Below, in pieces: positions 45,463 through 54,873 of a DNA stretch of 64,000 nucleotides (positions within the stretch are counted from its first letter, which is position 1; each line of letters opens with the position of its first letter). The notes under the pieces were generated by a model. The model was not told the origin of the DNA. It saw only the letters and a list, made by a program, of their open reading frames with translations, and ran no database searches. Position numbers and translations under genes: made by a program. The DNA lies in the NCBI GenBank assembly GCA_937890745.1, contig CALADH010000090.1:1-64000 (forward strand). The letters run 5' to 3'. Source of the DNA: Scybalocola_A sp900557175 (GTDB lineage Bacteria; Bacillota; Clostridia; Lachnospirales; Lachnospiraceae).

Positions 45463-47138
45463 TGACAAAAGTCAGCATTTCCTCTTTAGACATGCCGGTG
45501 TATATGTGCGGCCATTGTTCGGCACATATAAAATATGAGGATATAAGGACGGTTATCGACGAGTCCTCAAGGCGGTTTGCACAGTGGAAGGAAATTATGG
45601 AAAAATGTGCAAAAAATATGCAGAGTCTTACAGAGTCCGAACAGTTTTCAGGTGAGACGGCAGACAGTATTAAGTGTTATCTGAGCGAGGTTCATGGACT
45701 TTTGTTTCAGATGATCGCTTCAGTATTTTCAGATTTTTCGGGAAAATATATTTTGTATCGTGACGGATACTATAATATTGACGGAAATAAGGATACGGAG
45801 CTTGAGTTTTATAGTCTGCAAAATATTAGTAACGAATATATTCTGCGGAGAAATGAGTTTGCGGACAATGACGGGAATATCAGATACGTTATTGATTCTG
45901 TCAGTGATATCGCTGCCATTCCAATGCCGGATTGGTCGTATGCGGCTTCGCGCATGAAAAATATGTATAAAAAAGCAGGGAAACTCAATAGAGATTTCGA
46001 TGATTATGAATATGCATCAGCTCAAGCGGCGGAGGATTTAATGCAGCTGATCACATCGGTGACGGCGCTGATTAAAGATTATGACACCGGTAAAACTGTC
46101 AATCCGACAACTTATGAAAGCAGTGATTTTTTTAAGAGTGCGGCACTTAAGGAGGCTGTCTGTTGTGTCAATGCCAGCCAAAATTATCTTAATGAACATA
46201 TGGACGGGATTGAAGCGGCCTATGCAGATGAGGCCCGTGTCCGTGAACAGATTCAGAAGGAATATGAGGAAGAACTGGCAAAAGCGCGGGAAAAAGCCGG
46301 AATTTTGCAAGTTATAAGCGGTATAGGACTGGCAGTTGTCGGTACCCTTGCGATTGTGGGCACTGCAGGTGCAGCAACGCCGCTGGTCGCAGTCGGTATG
46401 GTTTCAGGCATTGGGACGTGCGTCTTTGCCGGGGCGGAAGTTCTGGAAGGCAGCGAAAATTTTTATTATGGCAGTCAGGGAGATATAACGACAAAGTCGT
46501 GGAATCCTGTGCGTGATACAATTTTTTTCGGCAATCAGGAAATATATGATTTTACAAAAGATGCTTTTTCAACAGTGGCAGGTCTGTCAGTTCCGGCGGC
46601 AAAGGCAGGTAAAACAGCAGTGGCTATGCGGCGTTCAAAATTCTACGGCAGTGGCATCAAAGGCGCCTGCAGCAAAGAAATTTTAGAGGAGGTCGCTACT
46701 CAGGAGGGACTTAAAGCGGCAGAAAAAGAATTTATAAAAGATAAAGCAACCGATGTAGTTAAGGAAAATGTAAGCAATCCGCTGATAGATCATTTCGACG
46801 ATGAAATCGGTCTTAATGATATGCAAAAGGAAGTTGTAAAAAAGGCTTCAGATTATGCGATTGATAAAGGCGTGGATAAAGGTCTGGAAAGTAAAGCAGG
46901 CGAATTTTGGGATAAACCGGATGATTATAAGGCGTACAAAGATATCCGCGGTGTGAAAAAGGTCGAAAAGCAATTTAAGCCTTTGGAAGATATTGGCGAT
47001 AAAAAGGATAAAGCAAACGATGCGGCAGAAATTTTACTTCATAGCGAAAAGCCGCATGAGATACTGGAGGAGGCTGAAAAAGACCGCAGTGATTATGAAA
47101 TATGGAAATCACAGCAGATTTTTTTGCAGCCGGATTAA
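45462..47138 (+). CDS. LXG-domain type VII effector-like protein
   Basis: A 558-residue protein with an N-terminal LXG domain (about 20-260): the pattern F-S-G-E-T-A-D-S-I-K-x-Y near 60-75 is typical. A glycine/alanine-rich hydrophobic stretch at about 283-335 is as found before toxin domains in polymorphic toxins. The C-terminal ~220 residues are charged and helical, with no nuclease, ADP-ribosyltransferase, NADase or lipase motif that I can see. No immunity gene follows; a kinase does. It may be a structural or signalling effector or a toxin of a new type. Exported by EssC with the two helical partners. Confidence 0.87.
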   Translation: MTKVSISSLDMPVYMCGHCSAHIKYEDIRTVIDESSRRFAQWKEIMEKCAKNMQSLTESEQFSGETADSIKCYLSEVHGLLFQMIASVFSDFSGKYILYRDGYYNIDGNKDTELEFYSLQNISNEYILRRNEFADNDGNIRYVIDSVSDIAAIPMPDWSYAASRMKNMYKKAGKLNRDFDDYEYASAQAAEDLMQLITSVTALIKDYDTGKTVNPTTYESSDFFKSAALKEAVCCVNASQNYLNEHMDGIEAAYADEARVREQIQKEYEEELAKAREKAGILQVISGIGLAVVGTLAIVGTAGAATPLVAVGMVSGIGTCVFAGAEVLEGSENFYYGSQGDITTKSWNPVRDTIFFGNQEIYDFTKDAFSTVAGLSVPAAKAGKTAVAMRRSKFYGSGIKGACSKEILEEVATQEGLKAAEKEFIKDKATDVVKENVSNPLIDHFDDEIGLNDMQKEVVKKASDYAIDKGVDKGLESKAGEFWDKPDDYKAYKDIRGVKKVEKQFKPLEDIGDKKDKANDAAEILLHSEKPHEILEEAEKDRSDYEIWKSQQIFLQPD

Positions 47139-47147
47139 TAAAAAACG

Positions 47148-49103
47148 ATGGATATAGGACAATTATTAAATGATACATATCGGATTTTAGAGCCCTTAGG
47201 TCAGGGCGGGCTCGGAACAATTTATCTCGGCTATCATGAGCATCTTCAGAAATATGTTGTGATTAAGCGGATTAAGGACAATTGTGCCGATCGTGTCAAT
47301 GTGCGGGCTGAGGCGGATATATTAAAGTCTCTGCATCACCGGTTTTTGCCGCAGGTTTATGATTTTATTATGTCTGAGGACGGTATTTATACGGTGATGG
47401 ATTATATATGCGGCTATGATTTAAAATATTATATGGATTCAGGAATGGTGCTTGATGAGGCAATGCTCATACGGTGGATGAAGCAGCTTTGTGATGTGCT
47501 TGATTATCTGCATACACAGCCGCAGCCGATTTATCACTGTGATATTAAACCGGCCAATATTATGATTACAGAGTCGGGCAATGTGTGTCTTATTGATTTT
47601 AATGTCTCGGTGGACGGTGAAAACAATAAGGAGCTGACAGGCTTAAGCAGCAGCTATGCTTCACCGGAACAGTATCGACGGGCAATGGCAAAAATGCGCT
47701 TTGGCACCGGTGATTCGGTACCTATGGACGGAAGAAGCGATATTTACAGTCTTGGCGCAGTTTTTTATGAAATTGTCAGCGGCGTGCGTCCGAATGCCTG
47801 TCGGGAGAATTATGCGCCGCTTTCCATGCTGTCACATTCCTGCTCGGACGGTTTAGCCAATATTATTGATAAGATGATGGAGGAAAATCCGAACCGGCGT
47901 TTTAAAAGCGCGAAGAAGCTTTTTTTAGCGCTGAAGCATAAGGAAAAATGGGAAAGCAGCTACAGACGGCTCAGGCGTGCAGGCATGGCGGCGGATATAA
48001 GTTTTTGGGTGATTGGGCTTATACTCATATGCTGTATGATTTTCGGCTACAGAGAAACTGTGCAGAACCGCTTTTTTGAACAGTATGAGCAATTTGCAGC
48101 GGCCTCAGAGCAATTGCTTTTAGGTGATACAAATGAGGCGCGGGAGGTATTTTCGCTCGGTACAGAAATATTAAACACGCCGTCTTATGAACAGGTTATG
48201 GAAAATCACAGTGCCCAGACTGTCGATATGCTGCTTGCTTTGGCAAGAACTGCAATGACGCTCGATGATGATGAGAGTGCCGTACAGCTGCTTGAACGTG
48301 CATTGGCGTTTGATGAAAATAACGGGCAGATATATAAGGAACTGGCCATTGCATATGTCAGACAGCAGCGTTTTGTTCAGGCACAGATGGCGCTTGACAG
48401 GGCGTCTGATTGTGGTATTTCAGATGCGGAGGCTGCATTGATTAAGGCATCTGCCGCACTGGCGCAGGGCGATTATGAGACTGCCCGCAATCAGGCTTTG
48501 CAGGCATGTGGGAGTACGGAGCATGATGTGTGGGAACGTGCGGCGTATATTGCCGTCAGAGCCTGTGATGCACTGGATAAAAATGAAGATTGTGTTTATT
48601 TTGCGGCTCAGACAGCAGACAAAAAACACGGTGCTGCGAAAGTGTTTTGGCAGAGCATTGCCGGAGAGGCTTCGGTGAAGGCGGCAGCGGACTATGAGAA
48701 TGTTTCTTTGCGTGCAGACAGCGGTTTAAGTCAGGCGGTGCGTACCGGCATTGCCTGTCTTGAGGCGGCAGCCGGCAGCGGTTATGCGTCCTTTGATGAT
48801 TTTGAACATCTTGTCTGTCTTTATGAAAAGACGGAAAGTTACAGTCAGGCACAAAAGCTTTTGGGACGTATGATGACAGAATTTCCGGGAGAATATACAG
48901 TGCCGATGCAGCTTTCTTATATTGAATATAAACAGGAAAATAAAAAGGCAGCAGACATGAGAGATTATAGTGCCGCCGCAGGAAATTTAAAAAAAGCAAA
49001 GGAAAGATGTGCTGTGGCAGGCAAAGACTGGGAGAGTGATGAGACAATGGTACAGCTTGAAGCCATTTTTGAATCGCTGAGGGCTCAGGGCTGGCCTGTA
49101 TAA
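47148..49103 (+). CDS. Second Ser/Thr kinase with TPR region, altered HCD and DFN motifs
   Basis: A 651-residue membrane kinase. The kinase domain (1-270) has a glycine loop G-Q-G-G-L-G, V-V-I-K near 40, H130-C-D132-x-K-P-A-N in place of HRD, and D150-F-N152 in place of DFG. The catalytic aspartates remain, so activity is possible. Membrane helix about 282-302; outside region with TPR-like repeats (about 310-640). It is related to the kinase at 27.1 kb. No good RBS precedes ATG 47148, which is 9 bases after the LXG stop; coupling to LXG translation is likely. Confidence 0.9.
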   Translation: MDIGQLLNDTYRILEPLGQGGLGTIYLGYHEHLQKYVVIKRIKDNCADRVNVRAEADILKSLHHRFLPQVYDFIMSEDGIYTVMDYICGYDLKYYMDSGMVLDEAMLIRWMKQLCDVLDYLHTQPQPIYHCDIKPANIMITESGNVCLIDFNVSVDGENNKELTGLSSSYASPEQYRRAMAKMRFGTGDSVPMDGRSDIYSLGAVFYEIVSGVRPNACRENYAPLSMLSHSCSDGLANIIDKMMEENPNRRFKSAKKLFLALKHKEKWESSYRRLRRAGMAADISFWVIGLILICCMIFGYRETVQNRFFEQYEQFAAASEQLLLGDTNEAREVFSLGTEILNTPSYEQVMENHSAQTVDMLLALARTAMTLDDDESAVQLLERALAFDENNGQIYKELAIAYVRQQRFVQAQMALDRASDCGISDAEAALIKASAALAQGDYETARNQALQACGSTEHDVWERAAYIAVRACDALDKNEDCVYFAAQTADKKHGAAKVFWQSIAGEASVKAAADYENVSLRADSGLSQAVRTGIACLEAAAGSGYASFDDFEHLVCLYEKTESYSQAQKLLGRMMTEFPGEYTVPMQLSYIEYKQENKKAADMRDYSAAAGNLKKAKERCAVAGKDWESDETMVQLEAIFESLRAQGWPV

Positions 49104-49117
49104 GGGAGATTAAAACA

Positions 49118-49261
49118 ATGTTTATTGTATCGCTGATTAGCTTTATTGTGCTTGCCGCAGTTTACGCGGCAGTGCGGATTTATATTGTTGTAAAACAGAG
49201 AAATATTATAAAACAGCTGCGTATGTTGTATCATGATGAAAAAAATGAGGAGATTTTATGA
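49118..49261 (+). CDS. 47-residue single-TM membrane peptide
   Basis: A short gene between the second kinase and the LRR gene. ATG 49118 follows AGGGAG (49104-49109) at good spacing. The product has a hydrophobic N-terminal helix (about 2-25) and a charged C-terminus ending N-E-E-I-L. Its stop overlaps the next ATG (ATGA). Being in phase with operon spacing on both sides supports that it is real. Function unknown. Confidence 0.72.
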   Translation: MFIVSLISFIVLAAVYAAVRIYIVVKQRNIIKQLRMLYHDEKNEEIL

Positions 49262-50607
49262 AAAAATCAAAGAACTTATGGCTGCTTTTTGTGAGCGCCG
49301 GCGTGCTTATAACGGCGATTGTTATTGTGACAGCTGTCATTGTCAGCGGCCGTATGAAAACAGATAAATATTACAGACAGATCACATTGGCAGAGCAATA
49401 TATGGCTGAAAAGAATTATGACAAAGTCATAGAGGCCTACGAGGCAGCCATTGAGTTTAAGCCGGATGAGGTTTCAGCCTACGAGGCGCTTGCGGATGTG
49501 TATATGGAAAAAGGGGACTTTAAATCGGCAGCCTATATTGCCCAGCTTGGCTTTGACAGAACACAGAGCAGGATTTTAGTTTATTTAATTCAGGATATCC
49601 AAAATGCCTGGATTTCATATATAAAAGCTGAGAAGGAAATAACAGAGCCGGATGATCTTCAAATGTATAATGATGCGTCCGACGAGATGACGGTTGTGCG
49701 TTATGATGTCATATCCAAAGTGGCAGATTATTGCTTCGGAGAGTATGAACGCGATTACGGTGATGCCGGCATACGGAAAATATCCAAAGATGAAGGCTAT
49801 GGTGCAAAGTTTAAAGGACTTGCGGCGGAAGCTTATTTTAAAAACAGTGAGGAAATACCGGATGCTGTCGATGAGATTAGGATGAAGCCGCAAAATAAGG
49901 CAAAACCGTATAAACTTGTTTTGGGTTCGCCGACGGTGCTTTTTGTAAGCTATACAGGTTATGTGGAGAAAGCGCATCTTGACGCAATGTTTGATACAAA
50001 AATTATACCGGCCTATGATAAGGAAAGTAAGAAGTATTATGCTGTTTTTAATTACGGCGGCTGCCGGTTTAAATTAGAAGTCGACGGCAGCGGAAACATG
50101 ACAGGGGAGCGGCCTTATATTGAACTTGGGCCTTTAAATCTCATTAAGGAAGATTATGAAGAAACCCAGATGCAGACAGAGACAGAAACGGAGGAAGCAA
50201 ATACCTTTGAACTTGGCGGTACAAGATACAGTTATGATGTTGAGGAAATCTATATTTATGATACGCCGCTTTCTGATATAAGTCCGCTGTCACAATGTAA
50301 AAATTTAAAGACACTTTATCTTGTAGACTGCGGCATTACGGATATATCGCCGCTGGCCGGCTGTGAAAGTCTTGAGAAGCTTTGTCTTGATTATAATCCG
50401 TTTTCGGATCTGACGCCGCTTTCGGGACTTAAAAATTTGAAGTATCTTCAGTTCCATGAAGCGGGCGTGACGGATATTTCACCGGTGATGGGACTTGAAC
50501 TTGAATTTTTTAATCCATGTTCGCCGGGGCTTGATGAGGCACAGGTGCAGGCGTACAAAGATGCCCATCCAGACTGCATCTGTTATTTTGATTATATAAT
50601 GCTTTAA
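49258..50607 (+). CDS. Membrane-anchored TPR and leucine-rich-repeat protein
   Basis: A 449-residue protein. One membrane helix at about 9-31, TPR-like helices at about 40-100, a mixed middle, and C-terminal leucine-rich repeats of the internalin-like 22-residue type (about 335-425: L-K-T-L-Y-L-V-D-C-G-I-T-D-I-S-P-L and similar). With a basic N-terminus and one helix, the LRRs are expected outside. Last gene of the island; followed by a new promoter. Confidence 0.85.
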   Translation: MKKSKNLWLLFVSAGVLITAIVIVTAVIVSGRMKTDKYYRQITLAEQYMAEKNYDKVIEAYEAAIEFKPDEVSAYEALADVYMEKGDFKSAAYIAQLGFDRTQSRILVYLIQDIQNAWISYIKAEKEITEPDDLQMYNDASDEMTVVRYDVISKVADYCFGEYERDYGDAGIRKISKDEGYGAKFKGLAAEAYFKNSEEIPDAVDEIRMKPQNKAKPYKLVLGSPTVLFVSYTGYVEKAHLDAMFDTKIIPAYDKESKKYYAVFNYGGCRFKLEVDGSGNMTGERPYIELGPLNLIKEDYEETQMQTETETEEANTFELGGTRYSYDVEEIYIYDTPLSDISPLSQCKNLKTLYLVDCGITDISPLAGCESLEKLCLDYNPFSDLTPLSGLKNLKYLQFHEAGVTDISPVMGLELEFFNPCSPGLDEAQVQAYKDAHPDCICYFDYIML

Positions 50608-50646
50608 GCCGCGGCATTTTATTTGTCCTGTCTTTAGGACGCGGCA

Positions 50647-50699
50647 TTGACTTTTGGCACAGTGCGCTTTTATAATAGTGACAGCGGTCTTATATACCG
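50647..50699 (+). promoter_or_regulatory. Promoter of the MATE-MerR operon with small dyad
   Basis: TTGACT (50647-50652), 18 bases, perfect TATAAT (50671-50676). GCGGT-N7-ACCGC (50683-50699) at the expected start may be an operator. The MerR-type regulator encoded downstream may act here; MerR promoters usually have a long spacer. Confidence 0.68.
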
Positions 50700-50728
50700 C
50701 AAAACATATAAAAGATTACAGAGGTCAT

Positions 50729-52078
50729 ATGAAAAAGATAGATTTAACAAAAGGAAATATTACAAAAACGATGATATTGTTTGCACTGCCGATGATTTTG
50801 GGCAATCTTTTACAACAGTTGTATAATATTGCAGATACCCTGATTGTCGGCAGGTTCTTGGGCGCCGGCGCCCTTGCGGCGGTCGGTTCTGCCTACGCGC
50901 TGATGACATTTCTGACATCCGTGCTTTTAGGACTTTGCATGGGCAGCGGCGCCGTGTTTTCGATATGCTGGGGCGGGAAAAATACGGAGAAACTAAAGTC
51001 GGCCATATTTACGTCGTTTGTACTGACAGCTGTGCTGACTGTGATACTCAACGCGGCTGTCTTTCTTTTTATAGATGAAATTTTATCACTTTTAAATGTT
51101 CCGTCCGAAATTTATCAGCTGATGCGCGATTATGTTCAGGTCATATTTTGGGGAATCGGTTTTGTATTCCTTTATAATTTTTTCGCGGCGCTTTTAAGAG
51201 CTGTCGGAAATTCAGTTGTGCCGCTTCTGTTTCTTGCAGTGTGCGCTGTGCTTAACGTTATTTTGGATCTGTACTTTGTTTTAGAACTTGGTTTGGGCGT
51301 TAAAGGGGCGGCAGCGGCGACGGTTATTTCACAGGCAGTGTCGGGGCTTGGCATTGGCATTTATACATGGGCAGCGCACCCTGATTTTCGGCCGGAGAGA
51401 AAAAACTGCCGCATAGAACCGGTGCTTTTAAAGGAAATGGCTCAGTTTTCAGTAATGACATCCATTCAGCAGTCGGTGATGAACCTTGGTATTCTTATGG
51501 TACAGGGGCTTGTCAACAGCTTTGGGACTGCGGTGATGGCGGCATTTGCGGCAGCGGTAAAAATCGATTCTTTTGCCTACATGCCGGTGCAGGATTTCGG
51601 CAATGCTTTTTCGACGTTTATTGCTCAAAACCACGGTGCGGGTGAGAAAAAGCGGATTCGGGAAGGTATTAAAAAAGCCGTGATGATTGCGCTTGTATTT
51701 TGTATGATTGTTTCAGCAGCCGTCTGTCTGTTTGCAAGGCCGCTGATGCTTTTATTTATTGAGCCGCAGCAGACACAGATTATTTCAATCGGCGTGCAGT
51801 ATTTGAGAATCGAGGGCGCCTTTTACTGCGGCATCGGCTGCCTTTTTCTGCTGTATGGCTATTACAGGGCGGTTGGCAAACCGGGGATGTCTGTTGTGCT
51901 GACCGTGATTTCTTTAGGTACCCGTGTGGCGCTTGCCTACGGTTTGTCTGCGCTGCCGGCCATCGGGGTGACGGGGATATGGTGGTCTGTGCCGATTGGA
52001 TGGTTTTTGGCGGATTTGACCGGATTTATATATTTATACATGAAATCCGAGACCAATAAAAGAAGGAAGATGAGATAG
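50729..52078 (+). CDS. MATE family efflux transporter, second copy
   Basis: A 449-residue MATE exporter with about twelve helices. It starts like family members of the NorM/DinF-like branch in Firmicutes (L-T-x-G-N-I-x-K-T-M, then L-L-Q-Q-L-Y-N-I-A-D at TM1). ATG 50729 has RBS AGAGG; a longer frame from 50654 overlaps the promoter. It is followed 3 bases later by a MerR/GyrI-type regulator gene, so it is probably drug-inducible. Confidence 0.93.
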   Translation: MKKIDLTKGNITKTMILFALPMILGNLLQQLYNIADTLIVGRFLGAGALAAVGSAYALMTFLTSVLLGLCMGSGAVFSICWGGKNTEKLKSAIFTSFVLTAVLTVILNAAVFLFIDEILSLLNVPSEIYQLMRDYVQVIFWGIGFVFLYNFFAALLRAVGNSVVPLLFLAVCAVLNVILDLYFVLELGLGVKGAAAATVISQAVSGLGIGIYTWAAHPDFRPERKNCRIEPVLLKEMAQFSVMTSIQQSVMNLGILMVQGLVNSFGTAVMAAFAAAVKIDSFAYMPVQDFGNAFSTFIAQNHGAGEKKRIREGIKKAVMIALVFCMIVSAAVCLFARPLMLLFIEPQQTQIISIGVQYLRIEGAFYCGIGCLFLLYGYYRAVGKPGMSVVLTVISLGTRVALAYGLSALPAIGVTGIWWSVPIGWFLADLTGFIYLYMKSETNKRRKMR

Positions 52079-52081
52079 CTT

Positions 52082-52882
52082 ATGAAAAATTTACTTCGGC
52101 TGACGACGGCACAATTTGCCCAGCTTTGCGGTGTAAACCGGCGGACGCTGCATTACTACGATGACATTGGAATTTTTTCACCAAAATCAAAAGGTGAAAA
52201 TGATTATAGATATTATGACCTTTCACAGGCTGTTGATTTTGAATATATACGTATGCTTAAGGAATTAAATATGAGCCTGAAAGAAATCAGTGATTATATG
52301 AAACAGCCGTCTGCGGAGCGATTTATGGCGATTGTTAATTTGAAAGAGGGCGAAATTGACGCTCAGATAAAGCAGCTTGAACAGATTAAAGAAGTGCTTT
52401 CTATGCGAAGGCGGCAGCTTGAGCTTTGTGCTGCGGCATCGGACGAAATTAAGGTTGTGACACTTCCGGCACACCATTTGCTTGTGTTGCCTTATGATTT
52501 TGAAGAAAATGATATTTCCGAGATTTTTGCCTATGTCCGCGAACAGTGGAGTATGCCGCAAATACGGATGGGGATTGGCGGATATATTACAGCAGACAGA
52601 ATTAAAAATCATGAATTTTTAGAATATGATGGCTTGTTTTCACCGGCTGTCAAGGAAATCGCTGCTGGCAGCATACGCCCGGCAGGAAAGTATATATGCG
52701 CTTATCATAAAGGGGCATGGGAGGACATCGGTATTGTCTATGAGCGCATATTGGCTTATGCCAAAAGCCATCATTTGAAAATTTCGGGCAGCGCCTATGA
52801 AATGGGGCTCAATGAATTTGCGATTGCATCAATGGACGAATACGTGACTCAGATTTTGGTTGGATGTGAGGTGGACAAATAA
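52082..52882 (+). CDS. MerR-family regulator with GyrI-like effector domain
   Basis: A 266-residue protein. MerR DNA-binding domain at about 5-75 (F-A-Q-L-C-G-V-N-R-R-T-L-H-Y-Y-D-D-I-G), a coiled-coil dimer helix to about 115, and a GyrI-like small-molecule-binding domain (about 120-266), as in BmrR. Likely binds drugs and activates the MATE gene with which it is co-transcribed. ATG 52082. Terminator follows. Confidence 0.92.
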   Translation: MKNLLRLTTAQFAQLCGVNRRTLHYYDDIGIFSPKSKGENDYRYYDLSQAVDFEYIRMLKELNMSLKEISDYMKQPSAERFMAIVNLKEGEIDAQIKQLEQIKEVLSMRRRQLELCAAASDEIKVVTLPAHHLLVLPYDFEENDISEIFAYVREQWSMPQIRMGIGGYITADRIKNHEFLEYDGLFSPAVKEIAAGSIRPAGKYICAYHKGAWEDIGIVYERILAYAKSHHLKISGSAYEMGLNEFAIASMDEYVTQILVGCEVDK

Positions 52883-52899
52883 ATAATGCATAGGTAGTG

Positions 52900-52938
52900 C
52901 CGGACGGCTTTCAATTTTGAAAACTGTCCGGTTTTTTT
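52900..52938 (+). terminator. Terminator after the MATE-MerR operon
   Basis: CCGGAC pairs with GTCCGG, extended by GCTTTCAA/TTGAAAACT bases with mismatches, followed by seven T. Faces the 3' end of the AraC gene but has no T run on the other strand. Confidence 0.92.
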
Positions 52939-52944
52939 AGTTTT

Positions 52945-53808
52945 TTAATTTATATTTTTTAGAGATATACTGCTGTCTGCTTTGTTATTAAGCTTACGGT
53001 AAGTGGAGGGGGATATACCGCAGTTCTTTTTAAATGTCATAGAAAAATATTGTTCTGAGGCATATCCGCAGTAGTAAGCAACCTCTGAATAAGCTAAATT
53101 GGAATTAGCAAGAAAGTAACGCGCGCGTTTAAGTCTCAGCTCGGATATATGCTGCTGAATTGTTTTGCCGGTAATTTCTTTAAAAATACGATAAAGGTAA
53201 GTGCGCTCAAGACCTACAGTATCGCATATGCTTTGCACAGAGATATCTTCTCTGTAATAAGAATTTTCGATAACGGAAATTGCCTGATTCACGTAATATT
53301 TTTTTCGGGAAAGCGGCTTGATATTGCTGTTTTGCTTCATCATCAGGGCGCAAAGTGTATAAAATTGACTGAGTGCAATGTAATTATCGGAGATAGAAGG
53401 CGTATTTAAAATTGTCAGTGGATGGATAAGCTGCGTCAGTTCTGAAATAGGTTCATAGTGAGATATAGGGCACTGATAAGAAATATTGCAAAGCTGCATA
53501 AGCTGCAGAGCATCTACGCCGTCAAAGCCAACCCAATAGTAAATCCAAGGAGCATGTTCATCGGACTGATAGTGAATTGGTATATTTGGAAGCAGAAGAA
53601 AACAGTCATTTGTCTGTAAATGAAAGGTCTCATTATGAACTGAATAGGTGCCTTTGCCGCTGACAACAAAATGAAGTACATAATGGTCGATAATGGTTTG
53701 TGAAGAAGAACGGCCATGAAGTGTCTCGTGATAGCCGCAGTCTAAAATTTTGATAGTTTCATTTGTAACTGGATTTTGATTGAAGTAGCTTATATTTTTT
53801 ATATCCAT
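52945..53808 (-). CDS. AraC-family regulator of the sugar ABC operon
   Basis: A 287-residue regulator, the only - strand gene here. An N-terminal cupin-like sensing domain (about 1-150) is followed by two helix-turn-helix motifs at about 190-285 (C-D-T-V-G-L-E-R-T-Y-L and V-A-Y-Y-C-G-Y-A-S-E-Q-Y-F). ATG (base 53808 going down) sits 5 codons inside the longest frame, behind GGAGGAG. It is divergent from the transporter operon and most likely senses its sugar. GACAACAT occurs twice in the gap (53848, 53979) and may be part of its sites. Confidence 0.93.
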   Translation of the reverse strand: MDIKNISYFNQNPVTNETIKILDCGYHETLHGRSSSQTIIDHYVLHFVVSGKGTYSVHNETFHLQTNDCFLLLPNIPIHYQSDEHAPWIYYWVGFDGVDALQLMQLCNISYQCPISHYEPISELTQLIHPLTILNTPSISDNYIALSQFYTLCALMMKQNSNIKPLSRKKYYVNQAISVIENSYYREDISVQSICDTVGLERTYLYRIFKEITGKTIQQHISELRLKRARYFLANSNLAYSEVAYYCGYASEQYFSMTFKKNCGISPSTYRKLNNKADSSISLKNIN

Positions 53809-54019
53809 AATATTCTCCTCCAAAATAACAACAAAATATGAAAATAGGACAACATCCTTCTCTTTTTATTTATATCAGAATATGGTATAAATAACAATAT
53901 AGAAATGAAAAAACAGAAAAAAATGGTAAAAATATCCATATAAATACTTTGGTTAGACAAGAATATAAAAAAATAAATGACAACATTTTGTGGATATAAA
54001 ATAAATCGGGAGGGAGAAC

Positions 54020-54844
54020 GTGAAAATTACATATTATGGAACAGCGGCATCTGAGGCATGGCCTGCATTATTTTGTCGCTGCCATGCCTGTGAAATGGCG
54101 AGAAAGTATAAAGGGAAAAATATAAGGACAAGAAGTCAGACATTGATTGATAAGTCATTGCTGATTGACTTTCCGCCGGATACAAATTACCATAGTCAAT
54201 ATTTGGGACTGGACTTGGCAGAGGTTAGGACGCTTCTGATTACACACAGTCATCACGATCATTTTTTTCCATATGATATTTGCATGAGAAATGTCAATTA
54301 TGCTGAGAAACTTTCAGAAGAAAAACTTCATATGTATGGCAGCGAGGTGATTCGGAAACGTTTTGAAGAAGCAGCGGTCATATGCAAAGATACAGAAAAA
54401 TATATTGCATTTCATACTATGTCAGCCTTTGAGACCATTCAGACGGCAGACGGATATCATGTCACAGCACTTTTGGCAGATCATAATCAGCCGGAGGAAG
54501 CTCTGATTTATATGATTGAAAAGTCAGGAAAAAGAGTTTTATATGCACATGACACCGGTATTTTTCCTGAAAGTACATGGAATTATATAAAAAATATTCA
54601 TTTTGATTTAGTCAGTCTCGATTGTACGGCACTATCAAGAAACTGGCGGAAGGGACATATGGGTTTTGAAGCTGCTGATGAAGTGAAAAAGCAGTTGGGA
54701 GTGATTGGATGCACAAATAAAGATACAGTATTTGTGTTAAGTCATATGGCGCATTTCGGAGATTTTACGCATGATAAGATTTGCAAATTAGAGGAACCTA
54801 AAGGGTATGTTGTAGCTTACGACGGATACTCTTGTAATATTTGA
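54020..54844 (+). CDS. MBL-fold metallo-hydrolase (PhnP-like), copy 2
   Basis: A 274-residue hydrolase starting at GTG 54020 (RBS GGGAGGGAG). It is a paralogue of the gene at 16.3 kb: the same F-C-x-C-x-x-C-E-x-A-R-K near residue 18-28, T-H-S-H-H-D-H near 75-81, and a matching D-T-G and H-M-A-H. As first gene of a sugar ABC importer operon, it may hydrolyse a cyclic or phosphorylated form of the imported sugar, but this is inference. No glycosidase accompanies it. Confidence 0.88.
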   Translation: MKITYYGTAASEAWPALFCRCHACEMARKYKGKNIRTRSQTLIDKSLLIDFPPDTNYHSQYLGLDLAEVRTLLITHSHHDHFFPYDICMRNVNYAEKLSEEKLHMYGSEVIRKRFEEAAVICKDTEKYIAFHTMSAFETIQTADGYHVTALLADHNQPEEALIYMIEKSGKRVLYAHDTGIFPESTWNYIKNIHFDLVSLDCTALSRNWRKGHMGFEAADEVKKQLGVIGCTNKDTVFVLSHMAHFGDFTHDKICKLEEPKGYVVAYDGYSCNI

Positions 54845-54873
54845 TTTTATTAAAATACTAGGAGGAGATTCAT

